From assembly GCF_900184795.1 (NCBI RefSeq), contig NZ_FXXN01000019.1, positions 33,330 through 97,329 of the forward strand: 64,000 nt of DNA. The letters run 5' to 3'. The stretch's first letter is position 1. Every line of letters starts with the position of its first letter. Source of the DNA: Magnetospirillum sp. 15-1. Its GTDB lineage: Bacteria; Pseudomonadota; Alphaproteobacteria; Rhodospirillales; Magnetospirillaceae. The notes under the pieces are model-generated. The model did not search any database and was not told the origin of the DNA. It saw nothing but the letters and a program-made list of their open reading frames with translations. The position numbers and the translations under genes are program-made. Below, piece by piece: positions 44,224 to 51,560 of this stretch.

Positions 44224-44559
44224 ATGCGAGTAGGTTTTGGCTTTGTGGCAATTGCCATAATCGCGTTACCCGCTATCACCGAGAATGCACTTGCCCAGGA
44301 TGTGATGCGGGGGCGCGACCTCATGACTTCAGAGGAACGTCAGCAAGCCCGATCCGAGATGTTTAACGCGAAGACCCAAGAGGAGCGAGATGCGGTTAGA
44401 ACCCGTCATCAGGAGGAAATGCAGTCTCGCGCAGCGGAAAAAGGGGCCAAGTTGCCTTACGAATCAGGACCATCTGGACGTGGCTACGGTCCCGGCGTGG
44501 GCGGCCCCCCGATGATGCAGGGGCCGATGGGCGGGGGTTGGCCGGGCAAGGGGCAATAA
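44224..44559 (+). CDS. Small exported protein
   Basis: A 111-residue protein with a signal peptide (GFVAIAIIALPAITENALAQ), a charged helical segment (TSEERQQARSEMFNAKTQEE) and a Gly/Pro/Met-rich tail (PPMMQGPMGGGWPGKGQ). The helical part recalls small periplasmic stress or metal-responsive proteins. It lies 156 bp after the nickel/cobalt exporter and may belong to the same metal-resistance block. Confidence 0.55.
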   Translation: MRVGFGFVAIAIIALPAITENALAQDVMRGRDLMTSEERQQARSEMFNAKTQEERDAVRTRHQEEMQSRAAEKGAKLPYESGPSGRGYGPGVGGPPMMQGPMGGGWPGKGQ

Positions 44560-44734
44560 CCCTTGAACGTCTCCCCGGTCTGCGGCGTCCTATCTGGGGG
44601 GACGCGTTCTCGCTAAACCTCTACAGGTCTGCCTGGATTCTGACGGAAAAAATGAGGGTTTGGGGATCGACGGGCGACCTGTACATTATCGTGACCTAAT
44701 CTAATCATGGCCGATGACACCGGGGGAATTTGCA

Positions 44735-45898
44735 ATGAGGGACATCCACTTCCTTCGGAATCGTCGCGCTCAAATTGCCATCGCCGCCGCCGGTGTCGCG
44801 CTTATCATTTTTCTACGCATGATGCTGGGAAGTTTGGCGGTTGAGGTTGCGGTGCCGACCTCCAATGTTCCCATAAGGGTATATGGCCTCGGAACCATTG
44901 AGGCCAAAACACTTGCCAAGTTAGGATTTACCCTTTCTGGGACGCTCACCGAATTGCGGGCCGACGCTGGTGATACCGTCTCCAGCGGCATGATCCTTGG
45001 TCATCTGGACGATTCCGAGCAGCGGGCCAAGGTCGGCGCGGCGAAGGCCGGATACGACAAAGCCATGGCGCAATCAGCTTCGGCCCGAGCGGTGGTATCG
45101 AAGGCTGCTGTCAATCAAGCGCAGAAGGAAAAGGTCAGCCAAAGGCGGAAGGCGCTGGTGGCATCGGGAACCATAAGCGAAGAAACCTTCGGGGATGCCC
45201 ATGCTGCTGCCGTCAGCGCCGGGGCTGATGCAAAGGCGGCCTCCGCCGAGGTCGCCCTAGCCTTGGCAACTGTCGCGGATGCCAAGGCCCAGTTGGACCT
45301 GAACCAAGCCATCCTCGATCACCATACGCTTATCGCTCCGTTCGATGGTCGGATCGCCTATCGATACAAGGAACTTGGCAGTGTTGTTCAGCCGGGCGAG
45401 GTGGTTTTCACCCTCTACTCCCCTGAAACCATCTGGGTACTGGCCTACGTTGACGAGATGCTGGCCGGGGGGATCGCGGTTGGTCAATCCGCCGTGGTCA
45501 AGCTTCGCTCCGCTCCGTCCAAGCAATTCATTGGCACGGTCGCCCGCATCGACGTGGAGAGCGACCGGACCACCGAGGAGCGCCGCATCTATGTCGCGTG
45601 CCCCGATTGCCCCCAGAATCTCGGGGAACAGGCCGAAGTCATCATCGACACGGCATTGCTCGACCAAGCCTTGCTGGTACCCGTGGCCGCCATTGAAGCG
45701 TTTGATGGACGCGAAGGCATTGTCTGGACCGTCGAGAACGGAAAGCTCTTCAAGCGGAAGCTTGCCTTCGCCCACCGCACCCTCGATGGTCGCCTTGAAG
45801 TCGCCGGTGGTCTTCCCGAGAAGGCCCAGGTGATCACTCGTTTGATCCCAGGATTGCGCAAGGGCCGCTCGGTCTCGGTAGACGAGGCAAAGCCATGA
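44735..45898 (+). CDS. HlyD-family periplasmic adaptor (membrane fusion protein)
   Basis: A 387-residue adaptor of an ABC exporter. One N-terminal membrane helix (AQIAIAAAGVALIIFL) is followed by a biotinyl-lipoyl half (GTIEAKTLAKLGFTLSGTLT), a long coiled-coil hairpin (about residues 90-190), and beta-barrel parts (HTLIAPFDGRIAYRYKELGS). The start at 44735 has GGGGGAA upstream. It overlaps the permease start by 4 bp (ATGA), so the genes are coupled. Confidence 0.85.
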   Translation: MRDIHFLRNRRAQIAIAAAGVALIIFLRMMLGSLAVEVAVPTSNVPIRVYGLGTIEAKTLAKLGFTLSGTLTELRADAGDTVSSGMILGHLDDSEQRAKVGAAKAGYDKAMAQSASARAVVSKAAVNQAQKEKVSQRRKALVASGTISEETFGDAHAAAVSAGADAKAASAEVALALATVADAKAQLDLNQAILDHHTLIAPFDGRIAYRYKELGSVVQPGEVVFTLYSPETIWVLAYVDEMLAGGIAVGQSAVVKLRSAPSKQFIGTVARIDVESDRTTEERRIYVACPDCPQNLGEQAEVIIDTALLDQALLVPVAAIEAFDGREGIVWTVENGKLFKRKLAFAHRTLDGRLEVAGGLPEKAQVITRLIPGLRKGRSVSVDEAKP

Positions 45899-47028
45899 AC
45901 CTCGCCATTCGCGATATTCGACACAAGCTTGGGCGATTCATCCTGACTTGCCTCGGCCTATCCCTGTTGCTCGGGGTGGTGTTGTCGATGATCGGCATCT
46001 ATCGCGGTCTGGTGGATGATGCGTTGTCACTCGCCCGCGCCCCAAATGCCGACATCTGGGTGGTAGAGGCTGGAACACGCGGGCCATTCGCCGAGGCATC
46101 CAGAATGTCCGGCGACACCCGTGAAATGGTCGCCCGGATTCCAGGCGTATCGAAGGCTGGTTCAGTGACCTACCAGACCATCGAGACAAGCTACCAGGGT
46201 AAGACACTGCGGCTTCAGGTGGTCGGATTCGAACCGGGTCGGATGGGCGGCCCGGCCACGATTTCGGATGGGCGGACGATCAGTATCCGTCACGGCGAAT
46301 TGGTGGCCGATGCCCGCATCGGCATCGTCCTGGGGGATCGCATTCATCTTGGCCGCGACGATTTCACCGTGGTCGGCTTGACCCGTAATCACGTATCGAC
46401 CGGCGGCGACCCCGTCATCTTCCTCAGTCTACGCGATGCCCAGGACCTACAATTTCTGCCCAAGCCGTCCACCTACCGGCGAGATCAGTCACGCGGCGCT
46501 CCTCCCCCAAACACGGACACCATCAATGCCGTCGTGGCTACTTTGGACGGTGAAGTGGCATCGGATGCCGTCGCCAGGGAAATTGGGCGATGGAAGCATT
46601 TGGGAACCATCACCCAGACGCAGCAGGAGACCATCCTCGTCCAATCGGTGGTCGAGAAGGCTCGACGGCAGATCGGGCTTTTCACCATCATCTTGATGTG
46701 CGTATCGGCAGTGGTGATCGCCCTGATCATCTATACGATGACCATGGACAAGACCCGCGAGATCGCCACCTTGAAATTGATCGGAGCATCCGATCGAATC
46801 ATTGTCGGCTTGATTCTCCAACAGTCGGTCGCCATGGGAGCCATTGGATTTTCCATGGGCTGGGGCCTCGTCAATCTCGTCGCGGACAAGTTCCCGCGTC
46901 GGGTCCTGTTACAGCCGGACGACGCCATGATGCTGGCCGGGATCGTCGTGCTGGTTTGCCTTCTTTCCAGTTCGCTTGGGGTTCGGCTCGCCCTCAGAAT
47001 CGAACCCACCGCCGCATTGGGGGGCTGA
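45895..47028 (+). CDS. FtsX-type ABC transporter permease
   Basis: A 377-residue permease with the FtsX/MacB topology: one N-terminal helix (ILTCLGLSLLLGVVLSMIGI), a periplasmic domain of about 220 residues, and three C-terminal helices. The last part includes TMDKTREIATLKLIGASDRII, the coupling region typical of FtsX permeases. With the adaptor and ATPase around it, it forms a DevBCA- or MacAB-like exporter. The substrate is unknown. Confidence 0.85.
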   Translation: MNLAIRDIRHKLGRFILTCLGLSLLLGVVLSMIGIYRGLVDDALSLARAPNADIWVVEAGTRGPFAEASRMSGDTREMVARIPGVSKAGSVTYQTIETSYQGKTLRLQVVGFEPGRMGGPATISDGRTISIRHGELVADARIGIVLGDRIHLGRDDFTVVGLTRNHVSTGGDPVIFLSLRDAQDLQFLPKPSTYRRDQSRGAPPPNTDTINAVVATLDGEVASDAVAREIGRWKHLGTITQTQQETILVQSVVEKARRQIGLFTIILMCVSAVVIALIIYTMTMDKTREIATLKLIGASDRIIVGLILQQSVAMGAIGFSMGWGLVNLVADKFPRRVLLQPDDAMMLAGIVVLVCLLSSSLGVRLALRIEPTAALGG

Positions 47029-47029
47029 G

Positions 47030-47734
47030 ATGGGAACCCTCGTGGAAGTTATCGGGGTATCCAAGCATTTCGGCGAAGGCCAAAGTCGGGTGGACGCGCT
47101 GGTGGATATTTCCCTCACCCTTCAATCGGGTGAGGTGGTGGGGTTGGTTGGGCCGAGCGGGTCCGGCAAAAGCACCCTGTTGAATGTCATTGGCTGCATC
47201 ATCGAACCCAGCGAGGGGCAACTTATCCTGGATGGCACACCGGTGTTTGACGGGCAAAAGGCGCGGGGTGATCTGCGCCGCCTCCGCCTCGACAAGATCG
47301 GCTTCATTTTCCAATTTCATAATCTGCTCCCCTTCCTGAACAGCAGGGATAATGTTGCGGTCGTTCTTGAACTGGCCGGACGAGATCGGAACTATGCCCA
47401 AAGCCGGGCCAATGAATTGCTGACCTACCTTGAGGTCGAGAACAGGGCCTTGGCGAACCCGGCCATCTTGTCGGGGGGAGAAGCGCAGCGGGTTGCCATT
47501 GCCCGCGCCCTTGCCAATCAGCCACGCCTCATCCTGGCCGACGAACCAACTGCCGCCCTGGATTCTGAAAGGGCGGTAATCGCGATGGATTTGTTGCGCA
47601 AGGTGGCCCGAGAGCAGGATGCCGCCGTTCTCGTCGTGAGCCATGACGAGAAGATTTTCGATCACTTCGATCGGATGCTGCGGATCAGAGATGGCCGATT
47701 TGAGGCAACACTGAACTCTTCAGCAGTAAGATAA
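47030..47734 (+). CDS. ABC transporter ATP-binding protein, LolD/MacB type
   Basis: A 234-residue ATPase. Walker A GPSGSGKSTLLN, Q-loop FIFQFHNLLPFLN, signature LSGGEAQRVAIARAL and Walker B LILADEPTAALDSE are complete. It energises the adjacent FtsX-type permease, whose stop lies one base before this ATG. No outer-membrane partner gene is present in the cluster. Confidence 0.9.
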   Translation: MGTLVEVIGVSKHFGEGQSRVDALVDISLTLQSGEVVGLVGPSGSGKSTLLNVIGCIIEPSEGQLILDGTPVFDGQKARGDLRRLRLDKIGFIFQFHNLLPFLNSRDNVAVVLELAGRDRNYAQSRANELLTYLEVENRALANPAILSGGEAQRVAIARALANQPRLILADEPTAALDSERAVIAMDLLRKVAREQDAAVLVVSHDEKIFDHFDRMLRIRDGRFEATLNSSAVR

Positions 47735-47846
47735 TCTCGACGATAGGAACCACTGAAGGCTTCCTGAAAGGTGTGCGAATTCCCGTGGTTTCCATGTCGA
47801 TGGAAATCATCCGCTTCACATCGGCCAGATCATCCAAGGTCAGCAT
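47685..47846 (-). CDS. Possible small protein downstream of the umuC fragment
   Basis: A 53-residue ORF starting MLTLDDLADVKRMISIDMET with AAAGGA upstream. It overlaps the 3' end of the convergent ABC ATPase gene by 50 bp. I do not recognise it and coding potential is uncertain. Confidence 0.3.
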   Translation of the reverse strand: MLTLDDLADVKRMISIDMETTGIRTPFRKPSVVPIVEIILLLKSSVLPQIGHL

Positions 47847-47883
47847 ATCGGTCCTTTCAGGCTGCTTCGGTAGCAGCATAGCT

Positions 47884-48785
47884 TCACGACTTGACCACCG
47901 GCAGTTCGTCCCAACTGGTGGTATAACTCGGCGTCCGATTGTCACATCGCATTTGCCATGGTGCATCCTTCGAGACCAATCCGTACCCAACCGCCCCTTT
48001 GCCCAATCGGCTGTTGATACCGTCCACGGCAGCCATGAGCGCCTTGGGCTTTACCCCTGCATCTGGCGGCGGCGAAAACAGATCACGCGGGATGTCTTCG
48101 GGTCGAACCAAATCCAGCATTATCACCCCGGCCTTCTTATATCCGTAGCCATCGCGCCATGCAGATTCCAACCCTTTCAATGCCGCACCAATGATGTGCG
48201 GCGTGGACGAGGTTGGAGGCGACAACCGGATCATGGCGTTGAGCGAGAACTGAGGCTGGTCAGGGCGGAATCTGTCTGTGTAGGCGAAGACCTGGAGTGC
48301 CCCGGCCACCAGTCCTTCACCGCGAATTTTTTCAGCGGCCCGACTGGCAAAGGTCACAATCGCATCACGGACCTGATCATAATCGGTTACCGCCTCACCG
48401 AACGACCGTGAACAGCAGGTGGTCTGTTTATCTGATGGCGCGGTGTCTAAGGTGTGGACCGGCGTTCCTCGCAATTCCATCACGGTGCGAAGTCCGACCG
48501 CCCCCATGGTCTTCTTGATCCAACCATCTGATTGCTGCGTCAGGTCGAATGCAGTGCGGATGCCGTTGACTCCGCAATGGGCCGCGTACTGGCGGCCAAT
48601 ACCCCAGACATCACCGACCGGCGTCTGCTTCAGCGCGGCATCAACCCATCTCGGGTCGTTGGTCAGGTCGAGTGTTCCGTTGGCTCTTTTAGATTTTTTC
48701 GCCAATCGGTTCGCCAATTTTGCCAGCGTTTTGGTACTGCCGATCCCCACAGAAACTGAAATGCCGGTCCAGCGTTTGACCGTTG
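47884..48785 (-). pseudogene. umuC: umuC fragment (C-terminal two thirds)
   Basis: The minus strand encodes the C-terminal part of the Y-family polymerase UmuC. It enters at [20 protein letters not shown] and continues through DVWGIGRQYAAHCGVNGIRT, ELRGTPVHTL, CSRSFGEAVTDYDQVRDAI and ends RTPSYTTSWDELPVVKS. The N-terminal palm with the catalytic Asp and Asp-Glu residues is missing, so it cannot be an active polymerase. An ORF starts just upstream ([10 protein letters not shown]), but those codons come from the neighbouring nrdR fragment in another frame. No umuD is nearby. Confidence 0.8.
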
Positions 48786-48856
48786 GAGGCATTGTCATCG
48801 GTCGGGCGGGAATCCTTCACCTGGGTGTCGTCATGTCCGCAAAAAGGACAACGCAT
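48785..48856 (-). pseudogene. nrdR: nrdR 5' fragment
   Basis: The minus strand from 48856 reads [20 protein letters not shown], the zinc-ribbon start of the ribonucleotide reductase repressor NrdR. After about 22 residues it runs out of frame into umuC sequence. Only the first zinc CxxC pair survives. The join to umuC shows a deletion or recombination that fused two gene fragments. Confidence 0.75.
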
Positions 48857-48947
48857 GCTCGCCTCCCCCCAATCGATGTTCAGGCTGATCATTCAGGAAA
48901 CGGTCGCCGTCAGCAAGAATAGCGGCACTGGCATCCCACAAAGAGGG

Positions 48948-48961
48948 GGCACTGTTGCAAA
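48948..48961 (+). repeat. IS26-type terminal repeat, solo
   Basis: GGCACTGTTGCAAA equals the 14-bp terminal inverted repeat of IS6-family elements such as IS26, oriented to open rightwards. No transposase or second end was found nearby, so it may be a remnant or a chance match. Confidence 0.35.
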
Positions 48962-49101
48962 TTTTAACGAGCCTATGGATTGAGACGACTTGTAACAACG
49001 GGAGCTTCCAGGTGCACGATGGATTGACCCAATGGACATAGGTTCGCCATACTTTTGATAGAATTATTGTTTGCAGATTGCGAGATCGGCTGAAATCCGA
49101 A

Positions 49102-49440
49102 ATGAATGACAATTGGGCCAACCAGGATGTTGAAACCAACGGCCTCAACGGCCTGTTGATGCTCGCCAATTCCCCAGAATGCCGCCACATAATCCAGTCG
49201 ATCATCGATCATCTTCCGTGTGGCGTAACGCTGTTCGATCAGAACCTGGAAATGATTGCCTGTAACACCCTGTTCAGACGGTTGCTGGATTTCCCAGACA
49301 AGCTGTTTGAAGGCGGTCTGCCCTCCATGAAATCTCTGGCCCGGTTCAATGCCCAACGCGGTGAGTATGGCCCAGGTGACCCAGAGGAACTCGCGGGACA
49401 GGTCGTCCAGAGAGCCATACTCAATCCCATCAGGGGCTGA
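49102..49440 (+). pseudogene. PAS-domain fragment of a signalling protein
   Basis: A 112-residue ORF with a PAS domain seen in many alphaproteobacterial sensor kinases: IIDHLPCGVTLFDQNLEMIA, then CNTLFRRLLDFPDKLFEGG and RGEYGPGDPEEL. The domain breaks off before its end (QVVQRAILNPIRG then stop) and no kinase follows. It is an N-terminal remnant. The start could also be the TTG at 49078. Confidence 0.6.
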
Positions 49441-49601
49441 TCGACCATGCCAGGGAGTTGGATTCCAATTACACATCCGGCGAACTAGCCTTGGGTGACT
49501 TGTTCAATTTCCTGGCTTACAACGTGGTGGCAAAACACATGCTGTCCGAGGACCGGAAATTCTTTGGACACATCCAAGCAACCCGCGATGCGGCAAGCTG
49601 A
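49437..49601 (+). pseudogene. Hemerythrin C-terminal fragment
   Basis: Directly after the PAS fragment, in another frame, a stretch reads LIDHARELDSNYTSGELALG and FLAYNVVAKHMLSEDRKFFG before a stop. The end matches the fourth helix of bacteriohemerythrin, with His and Asp ligands in KHMLSED. The rest of the gene is missing. Confidence 0.5.
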
Positions 49602-49613
49602 GGTCAGGCAGTA

Positions 49614-49841
49614 ATGGCGATATTCGGGCGAAAGCCTCCCCCCATCCAGGTCGGCGATCACTTCATGAAAGCCAATGACCTCACCAGGAAAGTCTGGGAG
49701 GTCTCTCGACTTTGGACGACCGTTGATGGCGTTCCCCATGCCCGGCTGGTGAACCGGCATGAGACGCTGATGGTGTCCATCCGAACCCTGGAGGATCGGG
49801 AGTTCTTTGAGACTGTTCCGGTGACGCAGAGTGAGCCGTAA
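49614..49841 (+). CDS. Small hypothetical protein
   Basis: A 75-residue ORF starting MAIFGRKPPPIQVGDHFMKA, probably a beta-barrel-like domain (KVWEVSRLWTTVDGVPHARL, VNRHETLMVSIRTL). It starts 12 bp after the hemerythrin fragment. It appears intact but is unrecognised. Confidence 0.5.
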   Translation: MAIFGRKPPPIQVGDHFMKANDLTRKVWEVSRLWTTVDGVPHARLVNRHETLMVSIRTLEDREFFETVPVTQSEP

Positions 49842-50015
49842 AGCAGATCGGCGGTGGCGAACTGGCGAGAACTCCACCGCCGGATCGTGCTGGATGGATT
49901 TGAGTTTAGGGGGGAGGGTCCATCCAGATGTGGCCGCATTGGGGGGATACCACATTGAAACGCTATCGCATTCGTCCGGTGCCATCAAGACGTACAGGAT
50001 GAACTTATCGCCCAT

Positions 50016-50093
50016 ATGGTGAAAATCTTGAACGCAAAGTCGCCCAAATTCACCGCCGGAAAGAGCATCAAGGAAACCGTCAATGACCGATGA
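50016..50093 (+). pseudogene. HU C-terminal fragment
   Basis: A 25-residue reading (MVKILNAKSPKFTAGKSIKE, ending TVNDR) matches the end of HU (compare [14 protein letters not shown] of the gene at 27785). The rest of HU is absent. It directly overlaps the following MucR gene, mirroring the HU-MucR order at 27312-28060. Confidence 0.65.
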
Positions 50094-50505
50094 TCTCAAA
50101 ACTCTGACTACCAGAATCGTGGCCGCTTACATGGGGGGCAACGCCTTGGCGGCATCGGAAGTTCCCAACCTGATCAAGTCCGTATATTCGACCTTGGTTG
50201 GCACGGATTCCACTGGTCCAGCACAGCCAGCACAGCCAGAACAGCAGCAACCAGCCGTTTCGGTGAGGCGGTCGGTGACCCCGGATCACATTGTCTGCCT
50301 GGAATGCGGGAGCCATCAGAAGATGTTGAAGCGACACCTCCTGACCGGCCATGCATTGACCCCGGACGAGTACCGGGCCAAGTGGGCATTGCCGAGGGAT
50401 TATCCCCTTGTCGCCCCGGAATACGCAGCACGCCGATCAGAGTTTGCGAAGGCTATTGGGCTGGGCTATTCCCGGACGAACCGGAAGCCCAAATCAGCCA
50501 CCTGA
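50083..50505 (+). CDS. Ros/MucR-family transcriptional regulator (second copy)
   Basis: A 140-residue zinc-finger regulator with CLECGSHQKMLKRHLLTGH and YRAKWALPRDYPLVAPEYAA. It aligns along its length with the MucR at 27312 but lacks that protein's C-terminal tail. It follows an HU fragment and precedes an XRE regulator, forming the element's right-end control region. Confidence 0.87.
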   Translation: MTDDLKTLTTRIVAAYMGGNALAASEVPNLIKSVYSTLVGTDSTGPAQPAQPEQQQPAVSVRRSVTPDHIVCLECGSHQKMLKRHLLTGHALTPDEYRAKWALPRDYPLVAPEYAARRSEFAKAIGLGYSRTNRKPKSAT

Positions 50506-50525
50506 TTATGACGGAAGGGATCGCT

Positions 50526-51020
50526 ATGCCGCCACGTAAGGGGTCAAAGCCATCAGTCACCATCAAACCTGCCAAGAAGGCTGGTCGGTCAACTCGTGGC
50601 CGATTAGACGATGGTAGTGCCAATCCCATTGATGTCCACGTTGGTGCCCGCATTCGGCTTCGCCGGACCCTGCTGGGCATGAGCCAGGAGAAGCTTGGGG
50701 AGTGCCTGGGGCTGACCTTCCAGCAGGTCCAGAAATACGAACGTGGAGCCAATCGGGTGGGGGCATCCAGGCTGTTTGATCTGTCCCGAGTTCTGGATGT
50801 TCGAGTCGGGTATTTCTTTGAGGAAATCTCTGAGACTGCCCAGGCCGCATCACCGGTCGAGGTGATTCGGGGCAATGTCACCAAGTCAGTCGATATCGCT
50901 GACGATGATCCCATGACCAAGCGGGAAACCCTCGAATTGGTTCGGGCCTATTTCTCGATCACCGATCCGAAGGCCAGAGAGCAGGTTTTGGCGATGGCAA
51001 AGGCGCTGGGGCCGAAGTGA
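50526..51020 (+). CDS. XRE-family (Cro/CI-type) transcriptional regulator
   Basis: A 164-residue regulator. After a basic N-terminal tail of about 35 residues, the helix-turn-helix domain reads GARIRLRRTLLGMSQEKLGE then TFQQVQKYERGANRVGASRL. The C-terminal part (VRAYFSITDPKAREQVLAMA) resembles alphaproteobacterial regulators of this type. The ATG at 50526 has GGAAGGGA 5 bases upstream. It may control excision or element genes together with MucR. Confidence 0.85.
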   Translation: MPPRKGSKPSVTIKPAKKAGRSTRGRLDDGSANPIDVHVGARIRLRRTLLGMSQEKLGECLGLTFQQVQKYERGANRVGASRLFDLSRVLDVRVGYFFEEISETAQAASPVEVIRGNVTKSVDIADDDPMTKRETLELVRAYFSITDPKAREQVLAMAKALGPK

Positions 51021-51178
51021 ATTATTCCTATGACCTGGGCGGCGGGCCGTACAAGACACAACCCTAATTGGTATAAGTAAAGTATTTTTCTATCCACAAC
51101 CCTAATGGCGTAGACGAGGGATACACCCCACCCCAGATAAAAGCCCACACAGGAACCGGGGCTTAAGTGGTGGTGGTT

Positions 51179-51379
51179 ATGGCAAAGTGGCTTACAACGG
51201 CAGCAGCCGCAGAATACACAGGTGTAGCGATCAAGACCCTACACAACCGCCGAAACTTAGGACTCCCACCCAAGGCGCATAAGATCGGCAACAGGCTTAG
51301 ATACGACCAAGTGGAGTTAGATAGGTGGATTACCAGCAATGACACCCCACCACCCACACCAACTAACCGCAATCGGTAA
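51179..51379 (+). CDS. AlpA/excisionase-like DNA-binding protein
   Basis: A 66-residue MerR-like HTH protein: WLTTAAAAEYTGVAIKTLHN then RRNLGLPPKAHKIGNRLRY and VELDRWI. Small proteins of this type act as excisionases or AlpA-like regulators of integrases. The position next to attR supports an Xis role; this is inference. It starts at the ATG at 51179 with GTGGTGG just before it, and a terminator follows 5 bp after its stop. Confidence 0.7.
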   Translation: MAKWLTTAAAAEYTGVAIKTLHNRRNLGLPPKAHKIGNRLRYDQVELDRWITSNDTPPPTPTNRNR

Positions 51380-51384
51380 CCCCG

Positions 51385-51409
51385 AAAGCCCCCTTGAAGG
51401 GGGCTTTTT
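51385..51409 (+). terminator. Rho-independent terminator
   Basis: AAGCCCCCTT pairs with AAGGGGGCTT and is followed by a T-run. It ends the right-end regulatory operon of the element. Confidence 0.85.
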
Positions 51410-51422
51410 CCTGACCAATTCC

Positions 51423-51440
51423 AGTAGCATTATAGTAGCA
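51423..51440. promoter_or_regulatory. Candidate integrase arm-type sites, right end
   Basis: AGTAGCA at 51423-51429 and 51434-51440, direct and 4 bases apart, exactly as at 23783-23800. Two 14-bp direct repeats follow (CAAAATCAGGAATA at 51441-51454 and CAAAATCGGGAATA at 51471-51484), perhaps further binding sites. Confidence 0.6.
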
Positions 51441-51501
51441 CAAAATCAGGAATAGCTGGGTTTATATGGTCAAAATCGGGAATATAACCCTAACGAGTAT
51501 C

Positions 51502-51523
51502 ATATTAGTGTTCTCACTAACAT
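51502..51523. promoter_or_regulatory. Inverted repeat near attR
   Basis: ATATTAGTG and CACTAACAT form an imperfect palindrome (8 of 9 pairs) around TTCT, about 70 bp inside attR. It may bind a regulator or Xis. Confidence 0.35.
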
Positions 51524-51560
51524 ATTGTTTTTCAATGTCGTTTTAGATATGGCCGCCACC

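Noticed and set aside
49831-50022. A 63-residue plus-strand ORF between the small protein and the HU fragment
   Set aside because: No ribosome site, no family, and it overlaps the neighbouring gene end; coding evidence is too weak.
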